Shown in pieces: positions 16,650-24,356 of a stretch of DNA of 38,282 nucleotides (positions are counted from its first letter, which is position 1; each line of letters opens with the position of its first letter). Source of the DNA: Planctomycetota bacterium (GTDB lineage Bacteria; Planctomycetota; UBA1135; UBA2386); NCBI GenBank assembly GCA_014192625.1, contig BJHM01000033.1, positions 1 to 38,282 of the forward strand. The letters are read 5' to 3'. Below the pieces are notes generated by a model. That model saw only the letters and a program-made list of their open reading frames with translations, did not search any database and was not told the DNA's origin. The translations under genes and the position numbers were made by a program.

Positions 16650-17963
16650 ATGTCACTGCGTGCACAGACTGCTGGCCCTAGCCCAAATCTGGAGTCCGAG
16701 CACGGCTCTGCCTTGGTGTGGGCGCTATTTTTCATCGTGCTCATCACCGGCATGCTGATCGCCCACAGCACAGAAATGTCGGCGAACCGCCGCACGATGG
16801 ACACCCGCTATCGCCGCATTGACATAGCGAAGAACATCGCCGAGTCAGGACTCACCGAAGCGACTGCCTATCTGCGTCGGCAGGCGACTCAGCCGGTGTT
16901 GAACTTCGCGCCGCAACTCTCGCCCGAGACAGATCCGCCGCGCAACGAGACGATTGATCCGAGTGTTGGTCTGGTGCGCGAGTTCGAGGTGCAGGGCAGC
17001 CTTTGGGGTCGCTACGAAATACGAAAAGATCGGGCGCTCGACGTTTCTGCAAACTACTCCGAGCCGGCCGGCACTGTTTGGGATCTGGAAGCTCGCGGCA
17101 TTCTGTTTGATCGCATCGACGAAAAAGCCCGCTTCGATCAGAAACCCAACCGAGTTGTTTCGATGCAGTCCGTTCGCACCGAGATGCGTGGCCTGCCCGT
17201 TCAAGTACCTGGCAACTCGACCGTGGTCGTGATGGACCCGGCGATGGTAACCATGCTTACCGGCAGCGAAATCAAGGCTGAAGGCAAGCCGGCCATCAGT
17301 TACCGCCGCAAAACAAAGCTGGCAGTCCTCGAACACCAGTCGCACCACGAACAAAAAGACATGGGTCAGGACGATAAGGATAAAGATGACGGTGACGAAA
17401 AAGATGGCGATGACGACGTTGCAAAGCACGGCGACAAAGTAACTGGCATACCGAAGGCGATTGCCATCGAGGAGCTGTCCATCGCCGTTGAAGATGTGTT
17501 TCGGATGCGCACCGAGCAAGTGCGCAACCTGAGCGACGTGGTGCTCAGCAATCCAAAACAGATCTACGGTCGCTCTGTGAAGGACATCGCGGTGTTCTCG
17601 CCACAGAGTCTCGTGCTCATGTCAGAAGGCTCCGCACTGCGCGGCCGTATGTTGCTGTTCGTAAACGGCGACTTCACCGCACAAAACGGCAACAACAGCG
17701 ATTTTAGCGGGATCCTCTATGTGACGGGCAATGCCACGATCGAAGGCCCTTTCCAGTTCCGTGGCACGATGATCGTTGGTGGCACGCTCAAGGTCGGCGG
17801 CTCCTCGGACATGGTAGCTCTGGTAAATGACCAGGCGGCCGTCACACAACTGCGCGAAGCCTTGGCGCGCTACCGGACGAGCAAAGATTTGCGGCCGCCA
17901 GCCGCTGATGGCGCATACGCCACGCCATCCGAGCTCACCAACGCAGGGCTGCTTTTGCGATGA
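16650..17963 (+). CDS. PilX-like pilus assembly protein
   Basis: The protein has 437 residues from 16650. Residues about 18-40 (HGSALVWALFFIVLITGMLI) match the N-terminal helix of PilX-type minor pilins; Ala-Glu-Ser-Gly-Leu patterns (AKNIAESGLTEATAYL) follow, as in PilX. Residues about 238-263 form a strongly acidic and lysine-rich insert (GQDDKDKDDGDEKDGDDD), perhaps metal-binding or simply flexible. Towards the C-terminus regular beta strands (LVLMSEGSALRGRMLLFVNG to TMIVGGTLKVGG) suggest a short beta-helix like those in bactofilin-related proteins. It is the first of three coupled genes, so it probably belongs to a type IV pilus or type II secretion-like pseudopilus tip. The assembly machinery (PilB, PilC, PilQ) is not in the window. 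Confidence 0.75.
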   Translation: MSLRAQTAGPSPNLESEHGSALVWALFFIVLITGMLIAHSTEMSANRRTMDTRYRRIDIAKNIAESGLTEATAYLRRQATQPVLNFAPQLSPETDPPRNETIDPSVGLVREFEVQGSLWGRYEIRKDRALDVSANYSEPAGTVWDLEARGILFDRIDEKARFDQKPNRVVSMQSVRTEMRGLPVQVPGNSTVVVMDPAMVTMLTGSEIKAEGKPAISYRRKTKLAVLEHQSHHEQKDMGQDDKDKDDGDEKDGDDDVAKHGDKVTGIPKAIAIEELSIAVEDVFRMRTEQVRNLSDVVLSNPKQIYGRSVKDIAVFSPQSLVLMSEGSALRGRMLLFVNGDFTAQNGNNSDFSGILYVTGNATIEGPFQFRGTMIVGGTLKVGGSSDMVALVNDQAAVTQLREALARYRTSKDLRPPAADGAYATPSELTNAGLLLR

Positions 17964-20900
17964 CTCACACTGGAGAATCGCTGCTTTACCGCCAACGCGG
18001 TTGGAGCCTATTCGAGACAATGGTCGCAGTCGGCCTAGTCGCTTGCGGTCTTCTCGTCAGTTTGCAGCAGCTCTCGCTCAGCTTCCGCGAAACGAATTTG
18101 AACGAGAATCGTGCGTTCGCCTATCAAAAGGCTGCGGCGATTCTTGCTGAGTTGCAGAACAGCATCGCACTCGGCCAGATCACCAAGGGCGCAGAACTTC
18201 AGGCGCTCACGGATACCACAGAACAAATAGTTCTGACCACCCGACTAGATGGCGAGAAACTGCCGTTCGCCGCCGACCATGTGATGTCCGGCAATATGCA
18301 ACTGCGCGGCCACTGGCTATGGGCGCGCAAACTCCTCATTGAGCCAGCAACCGAAAGCGGCCTCTTCATCTGCCGCGTCGAGATGCTGCACTGGGGCGAG
18401 GCGAAACGCTGGGACCTGGAGGCGACTCAAGCTTTGCAGTTCTCGCTTCTGCCAGAGCCTTTTGCCCCCGTGCAGAGCCACGACATCTATCTTCTTGCCT
18501 GCGGCATCGCACCTTCGCTCGCTGGCGATCTCGCTGAGTTGCGCACGCACTACGAGAATGCAGCTGCGACGATTCGCCAGCAATCCCAAGCGGAACTGCG
18601 CCTGCACTGGATCACTCGACTTGGCTACGGCCGCGATCCATGCTACGCGCCCTACGTCAACACCACGCTAAAGGCCAATGCTGCGGCCCCATTTGCCTAC
18701 TGGCTGCCGGGCAGGCTGGCAGAATCCAACGCGACGCTTTACCGCCGGGAGCTACTGGGTGGACTGTGCCTCACCGACAACGGACTCTTCGGCGGTGCAT
18801 CCGCGACAGAAGCATGGCCGGTAACTATCGCCGACCAATACAACCACTGCATGCGCACCCCGGCGGCCCGGACGTTGTTCGAACGCCGCGTTGCCGCCGG
18901 TCTAGAACTCGCCAGTTCACCGCCGCTGCAATTGCTGCTCGACGATCTCGCAACTCACCCCGAGCGTTTTCGCAATGCGATCTTCATCAACCTGCACGGC
19001 TCCGCATTGCCGATGCCACCGTTGCGCAACTTCGCCGATGCCGCGCGGGATCCTGAGCACCTTGCCGGCGTGCGCGTAGTCACGCACCCCGCACGGTTAC
19101 AAACGCAGCGCGATCTAAACGGGGACGGCAATCACACAGACACTCAGGATCTCGAATTGCGCGTCTATGCCTATCGCACCATGGGATCTGGCGATCTTTT
19201 GCCAACGCCGATTCTTGTGCAGATCTACGGGCCCGACCTTTCTGCGAATGTCAATGCGGCCAGCAACCCGAGCCTGCTCGTCCATCGCCTGCAAGGTGGC
19301 CTCGATCCCAACACCGGACTCGCAACCGGCAACAATCGCAACTACATCGGCTTCGACGAAGTTGGCGGACTTGCACCGAGCACCGGTGAGGGGCCATTCC
19401 GCATGCGCTGCGAGTCGGGCTTCGTAGGTGGCCCAAATAGCTACACATGGCTCAAGCTCTACAACACGCCGCTATCTGCGCCCGTTGTCGGCACACGCGG
19501 GCTGCAAACCAGCGCGCGCCTATACGGCCTTGACTATATTCCGGCGGCGGTGAGCGGCAGCTTCACGCAAGACCTCGCTTACGACGCTTCGGCATTAATC
19601 GAACGAAACACCGCGCGCTGGCGGATCCGCGTGCCAAAAGCGGCATTCAGCCAGGGTACGTTTGCCAACCTCGATCAGACCATTCGCATTGTCACGCGCA
19701 TCGGTGGCACAACTTCGACCGGCATCCGTTGGCCTGCACCAGTGCAACCGCTCAACATCAGCGAGACCTTCGCTTATTGGACGCGCAGCGCTTTTTCGGT
19801 GCCAGTGACTGAACGCGCACAGTTTCTTGGCGATCCGCGGCACTGTCCCTACGCCGACTTGACGGCCAGCGGCACGGCCTTCGCGCACGGCTACAACTGG
19901 CACTTCGACAATCTGGTGGCTGGCTCGACAAATGCACAGGCGCTCTGGCAAGGCCTAGATGCCGCACGCCTGCAAGACGGCTTTGGTAACGGCAACCATG
20001 CGGACGTGCCCCGCCTGCTTCAGCTGCTTCGCGGCGGCCTGCAAAACTGCGGCGCGGTGCTGGTAATGCCGCACGGCAAAACCGCCGACACGATCCTGCT
20101 CGGCGGCGAAATCATCAGCTCACTCGGCACACCAACCCAGCTGCACAGCGCATTCACTGGCGGCGTAACCAGCCAAGTCGACACGCTCCACGCAGCGACA
20201 GAAACCGGCGCGCGCACACTCACACTAGGCGCGACACCAACGTGGTGGCAAAAGCCATGGCTCGGAGAACTGTTCCCCGATGAGCAATACGCAACCTGGT
20301 TTGCACAAGGCAACCTTGTGCTGCCTGGCAATGGCAATGGGCTGCAATGGCAGCTCACACAAAAAGCACACTTGACGAACTTGCCCGCCGGCACGGACTT
20401 CAACTCACCACAAGGCGCTCAAGTCGGCGATGCAGGCGCCGCGATGTTGCTCTGCTGCGGCACGCGGTCGGCCACGTTCGCTACGCCGGACGTCGCGGCC
20501 TATACCGCACAGCCGACTGTCGCGCAAAACGAGATCAATAATGCAACGAACCTCGCGCCGCCTTCCAGCCTCGCGGTGCACAACAAGCTGTTGCTAGACC
20601 ACGCGCTTCCAACTGCGGTCAAGGCATTCGACTTCACCAGCAACTACCCACGTTCGCAGGTCACCATGCTGACACCGCTGTGGGTGCGCGATGGGCTGAT
20701 TGCTGGTGCGATACTTGACTGCGCCGAGACTCCGGCGAAGCGCGCGTATTTCGTGCCACTGCTCGCAACTGGCGGAACCACGCCGCTGCGGATCGCTGCC
20801 GAGCAGACTCTGCTCTGCGGCATAAGGGCGATGCATCAGGCAGGTTTACAAGGCCTCACCGGCCGCATTCTGCAGTTGCCGCGCATTGAGATTTTGGAAC

Positions 20901-21310
20901 CACAGGCCGGAGTATCGGTGTCACCGGATGGATTCACGCTGCGTTGGAAAACCGATTGGCGCCGTTTTGACGATCAGCCCTACACGAGCGCCTATCCTGA
21001 GGGCTTCAACGAGTCGGAGAGCGAACTCGTCTATCGAATCCTGTGGTCCAATGACGATTGCGCGAGCTTTACCTCAGCACTCACAGGTCGCTCGACAACG
21101 ATCGGCACCTGGCCGGAAGTTGACGACTGCCTGCGTGACACGAGCACTGGCACCGAGTCCTTCACACTGTCGCCCGCCACATCACTCAGTGACGGAGTGT
21201 ATGTGTTCATACTCGAAGCATGGCGCGCCAACGGCCAGTGCCACAGCAGCTCACAGCGTCTAAAAATCACCATCAATCACGCCGCCCTCGCATCACGGAG
21301 GAATCCATGA
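17960..21310 (+). CDS. Giant PilV-like prepilin with a ~1080-residue passenger
   Basis: The protein has 1116 residues and starts in an ATGA overlap with the PilX-like gene. The N-terminus is a type III prepilin signal: a basic leader, Gly14, then WSLFETMVAVGLVACGLLV. Cleavage by a prepilin peptidase would fall after Gly14 and leave Glu at position 5 of the mature chain; Trp replaces the usual Phe. Ordinary minor pilins have 150-250 residues, so the passenger is exceptionally large. It contains many Cys, a DLNGDGNHTDTQD calcium-loop-like segment near 385, and a fibronectin- or Ig-like region at about 976-1110 (IEILEPQAGVSVSPDGFTL). No enzyme family was recognised. The position between PilX- and PilW-like genes suggests a pilus-tip adhesin, but this is inference. 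Confidence 0.8.
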   Translation: MTHTGESLLYRQRGWSLFETMVAVGLVACGLLVSLQQLSLSFRETNLNENRAFAYQKAAAILAELQNSIALGQITKGAELQALTDTTEQIVLTTRLDGEKLPFAADHVMSGNMQLRGHWLWARKLLIEPATESGLFICRVEMLHWGEAKRWDLEATQALQFSLLPEPFAPVQSHDIYLLACGIAPSLAGDLAELRTHYENAAATIRQQSQAELRLHWITRLGYGRDPCYAPYVNTTLKANAAAPFAYWLPGRLAESNATLYRRELLGGLCLTDNGLFGGASATEAWPVTIADQYNHCMRTPAARTLFERRVAAGLELASSPPLQLLLDDLATHPERFRNAIFINLHGSALPMPPLRNFADAARDPEHLAGVRVVTHPARLQTQRDLNGDGNHTDTQDLELRVYAYRTMGSGDLLPTPILVQIYGPDLSANVNAASNPSLLVHRLQGGLDPNTGLATGNNRNYIGFDEVGGLAPSTGEGPFRMRCESGFVGGPNSYTWLKLYNTPLSAPVVGTRGLQTSARLYGLDYIPAAVSGSFTQDLAYDASALIERNTARWRIRVPKAAFSQGTFANLDQTIRIVTRIGGTTSTGIRWPAPVQPLNISETFAYWTRSAFSVPVTERAQFLGDPRHCPYADLTASGTAFAHGYNWHFDNLVAGSTNAQALWQGLDAARLQDGFGNGNHADVPRLLQLLRGGLQNCGAVLVMPHGKTADTILLGGEIISSLGTPTQLHSAFTGGVTSQVDTLHAATETGARTLTLGATPTWWQKPWLGELFPDEQYATWFAQGNLVLPGNGNGLQWQLTQKAHLTNLPAGTDFNSPQGAQVGDAGAAMLLCCGTRSATFATPDVAAYTAQPTVAQNEINNATNLAPPSSLAVHNKLLLDHALPTAVKAFDFTSNYPRSQVTMLTPLWVRDGLIAGAILDCAETPAKRAYFVPLLATGGTTPLRIAAEQTLLCGIRAMHQAGLQGLTGRILQLPRIEILEPQAGVSVSPDGFTLRWKTDWRRFDDQPYTSAYPEGFNESESELVYRILWSNDDCASFTSALTGRSTTIGTWPEVDDCLRDTSTGTESFTLSPATSLSDGVYVFILEAWRANGQCHSSSQRLKITINHAALASRRNP
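21297..21302 (+). promoter_or_regulatory. Strong Shine-Dalgarno site for the PilW-like gene
   Basis: GGAGGA lies four bases before the ATG at 21307, inside the end of the giant pilin gene. It fixes the start, rejecting a longer reading from 21220, and lets the gene be translated both by coupling and independently. Confidence 0.7.
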
Positions 21311-22254
21311 ACGCGAAATCAGGCTGCAATAGCGAATCTGGCATGTCGATCATCGAGGTCATGATCCTCGCCGTCGTCATCTCGATGTTGATGATTGTGA
21401 TGACCGAGTCACTCACCACCATGTCGAGCGTGCGCATGGAACAAAAGGCTCACTTCCGCGTTGGTGATGTTGCCGACCATGTTGCGCGCCGCATCCAGAC
21501 TGATGTGAATCTTGCAGCCCGGATCTTTGGCGGCAACAGCGACGACCTCGATTACCTGCGCTCGATGGCCATCGGCGAAGCTCTTTTGCGCAGTGGCCGA
21601 CGACTGCCCAGCGTTACGCAGAACGGGTTCTTCCGGCCTGATGCAGAGGGCAGCGTCGAGACCGGCAACATCCTGTTCCTCGCACTGCGCGGACCGCGTG
21701 TGCAACTCCAGCTTGAAGGGGGCACAACAAGGCTCGTGCAGAGCATTCAGTTCGTGATCTACGCGCCGGTCGACGACGACCACCATCTGGACCTCGTGCG
21801 CTGGCAGAGTCAGCCGCTAGTAAACTATTTTGACATCATCGGAATCAAAAACGAAGTTGTGCGCGCCGATGCCTTGCGGCAACTCGCCGAGAACGACATC
21901 CAGCTCGCGTGGGACCCCTACGGCCAGCGCTCAAGCGCGCTGTTTGAGATTGCTGGCTCCTCACTGCAACCAGTGACTGCCGACCGCGTGGTGCAGGGCA
22001 AGGAAGATGGCGCGGACTCGCGACCATTCGTCATGCGGCACATGCAACTGCCGACCGACCAATCCCAGATCGGCATCCTCTTGCCCGCTTATGCGCGGGT
22101 CGCATCGGGTTTCCACGGCGCATTCGAGATCAAGGTCGATGGCTCAATCAGCGGCAAGCTCGTGCTGCTGCGATTCGTCGTTGCATCGACGCAGCCGGGA
22201 CTAAAGCGCCACGTGTGGAGTGAGATCCACCGCTTCTTGCCCACCAACGGCTGA
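21307..22254 (+). CDS. PilW-like prepilin
   Basis: The protein has 315 residues. Its ATG overlaps the upstream stop (ATGA). The prepilin signal is a 12-residue leader ending in Gly12, then MSIIEVMILAVVISMLMIVM, with Glu at mature position 5; Met replaces the usual Phe at position 1. The size and the mixed alpha-beta passenger fit PilW-type minor pilins (LVQSIQFVIYAPVDDD is a typical strand after the helix). With the two upstream genes it makes a PilX-PilV-PilW-like set, the group that initiates pilus assembly in Pseudomonas and relatives, which suggests a shared tip complex. It ends 26 bases from the convergent cytochrome gene, and no terminator hairpin was seen between them. Confidence 0.82.
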   Translation: MNAKSGCNSESGMSIIEVMILAVVISMLMIVMTESLTTMSSVRMEQKAHFRVGDVADHVARRIQTDVNLAARIFGGNSDDLDYLRSMAIGEALLRSGRRLPSVTQNGFFRPDAEGSVETGNILFLALRGPRVQLQLEGGTTRLVQSIQFVIYAPVDDDHHLDLVRWQSQPLVNYFDIIGIKNEVVRADALRQLAENDIQLAWDPYGQRSSALFEIAGSSLQPVTADRVVQGKEDGADSRPFVMRHMQLPTDQSQIGILLPAYARVASGFHGAFEIKVDGSISGKLVLLRFVVASTQPGLKRHVWSEIHRFLPTNG

Positions 22255-22280
22255 GCTAGCGGCGGACGCTGGTGCCGAGG

Positions 22281-24356
22281 TCAGTTCTGGCTACGAAAGT
22301 AATGCCAGATCGCCTCGAACTGCTTCCTGGCATCGCCATCGAGCACCTCACTGATCGCGGTCTTCCCATTGGCGCCCGCGTATTTGGGCATCTTGGCATC
22401 CGGGTCAAGACGCGGCGGATCCATCATCCAGCGCAAGAAATAATCCTTACGCAATCGCTTGCTGGCGACCGCGAAGTTGATCCCGGCGCGCTCAAACACC
22501 TGGATCGCTTTCTGCGCACCGATCCCGTGACACTGCACGCAACCAAGTCCTTCGCCCATTTTGACCAGCCGCTGACCGTGCGTCGCCAACTGGTTGTCGG
22601 GATTCTGCTCGGGTTCATCTTGCGACGGATAGCCATGTTCTCGCACGAGTCCCTGCACCACATTCTCACCACGCCTGCCAAACGACGGCATGCGCGCATT
22701 TAGCCACGGACGCGGCGACTTTTCACGGCCGGAAACAAATCGCTCCATCCACGACGGCTGCAGCTTGCTGCCGACCCAAGTAAGCACCGGCAAGCCTTGC
22801 GCATTTGGATCTTGCTCGTACGGCAGCGGCTCCTCCTCACTCGCTGCAGAAGCCAACCGCGACCACACCGACGGCTCGCCGTTGCGCCCATGACAGCTTG
22901 TGCAACGCAGGGCCTGCACCATGCGCGCCGCATAGTCGATCGGTGCACGCTGCGAACATGCCGCCTCTGCAGACGGCAAAAACCCGCGCAACGCAGTGCG
23001 CTGCTGCTCAGAGAAGTCGAAGTCGGGGGCCTTCTTAGGCAGTGTCTGGGCAAGGCAGCCGCGGTCGACGTTTAGCCCCTGCAAAGCCTGAAAGCGTTCC
23101 CCTGATTCCGGCAGGTCTAGTGTGTGGCAACGCGCGCACGACCACTGAACCGCGAGCTTGCGACCGCGCTCTGCGTCACCCGGCAGCGCGTTGGCTGGCT
23201 GATAATTTTTTGTCAGGTAAGCCGCCAACCCGTTCGCATCGTCCGCCTCAAGCTGAAAGTGCGGCATCCGCACATCCGGGAAATCGCGTTGCGGGTCGAG
23301 CAGATACTGCACGAGCGCGTTCGGCTGCCACTTTGCAGCGACGAACCCAAGCGCGATACGATGGCCGCCTGCGATCTCGTCTCTGGCCTGTTCGGGTGGA
23401 ACGTGACAGGCAATACAACCGAGCTCGCGAAAACGCGCGGCTCCATGCCCTGCGGCATCCGGCGAGAAGGCCTCGCCCGGCAGCGGCGCGCCAAGTTTTG
23501 CGAGGAACGCCGCAAGGTCCGCTGGATCACTCGCCGACTCAAACGACATTCGCGGCATCGTTGCCTCGGGCCGCACCGCGCGGGGATTCTTCAGCCACTC
23601 GGCCAACCACGCCTGCGTTAGCCGCGCACCGGCATTGCGCAGATCGGGGCCCTTTGCAGCCAGCTCGCCAAATGCGGACTCAGCCAGCGGCCGATCGGTC
23701 TGGTGACACTGCGCACACTTGCGCTCGACGAACAATTGATGCCCCAGGCGCAATCGCTCGCCCTTTGCTATCGCGTCGTCATCCAGAGCCCACTCCATTG
23801 CAGTAGGCGCAATCGGCTCCCACGAGAACATCGTGCCCGACCAGAACACGCGCAGTTGCGCCTCACCCTGCAGGTTGCTTTCAATCGTGCAGACGAGCTC
23901 ATTGTCGCCCTTCTTCAGCCTGACTGGCTCTGCGGTCTCCAGCGGTTTACCGGGACGCAATGATCCAGACAGCACACTCTCGCCGTTGATCGTGAGCTTG
24001 ACGCTGCCCTTGCCATGGATCTGGAAGCGATAGCGATCGCGCACCGGCAACGGCAGCACGGTGCGAAACGTCGCAGTGAACATGCCCATGGACAGCATCG
24101 GCGACGGCGATTCTCCGCGCTCAACCGCGAGCGACAGCAAGTGAGCGCGCACCGCGTGCACGCCCTGCTTTGCCCGCTCCGCCAAATCGAGCGGCTCCAC
24201 GACGAGCGACAGCCCCTGCACGCGGGCAGGCTGCGAGCCTTGCACGATCGCTGGAGTCACACCGGCTGGCTTTGCGGGCGGATCCTGCGCAAGGACAAAC
24301 GCAACTCCCAACAGTGCTGCAACCAGATGACTCATCGATCTAATTCCGCCACTCAT
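22281..24356 (-). CDS. Pentahaem cytochrome c with a PA14-like N-terminal domain
   Basis: The protein has 691 residues. The start at 24356 makes an ATGA overlap with the upstream gene; a second Met, eight residues in, begins a typical signal peptide (SHLVAALLGVAFVLA). Residues about 80-190 look like a PA14-type beta sandwich, a carbohydrate-binding fold. Five CXXCH haem sites follow: CAQCH at 214, CIACH at 314, CARCH at 407, CTSCH at 485 and CVQCH at 606. Distal Met ligands are likely in segments such as ATMPRMSF, DVRMPHFQ, NARMPSFG and DAKMPKY. It is a periplasmic or surface electron carrier. The neighbouring DUF6797/propeller protein may be its electron donor; that pairing is inferred from coupling. 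Confidence 0.88.
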   Translation of the reverse strand: MSGGIRSMSHLVAALLGVAFVLAQDPPAKPAGVTPAIVQGSQPARVQGLSLVVEPLDLAERAKQGVHAVRAHLLSLAVERGESPSPMLSMGMFTATFRTVLPLPVRDRYRFQIHGKGSVKLTINGESVLSGSLRPGKPLETAEPVRLKKGDNELVCTIESNLQGEAQLRVFWSGTMFSWEPIAPTAMEWALDDDAIAKGERLRLGHQLFVERKCAQCHQTDRPLAESAFGELAAKGPDLRNAGARLTQAWLAEWLKNPRAVRPEATMPRMSFESASDPADLAAFLAKLGAPLPGEAFSPDAAGHGAARFRELGCIACHVPPEQARDEIAGGHRIALGFVAAKWQPNALVQYLLDPQRDFPDVRMPHFQLEADDANGLAAYLTKNYQPANALPGDAERGRKLAVQWSCARCHTLDLPESGERFQALQGLNVDRGCLAQTLPKKAPDFDFSEQQRTALRGFLPSAEAACSQRAPIDYAARMVQALRCTSCHGRNGEPSVWSRLASAASEEEPLPYEQDPNAQGLPVLTWVGSKLQPSWMERFVSGREKSPRPWLNARMPSFGRRGENVVQGLVREHGYPSQDEPEQNPDNQLATHGQRLVKMGEGLGCVQCHGIGAQKAIQVFERAGINFAVASKRLRKDYFLRWMMDPPRLDPDAKMPKYAGANGKTAISEVLDGDARKQFEAIWHYFRSQN

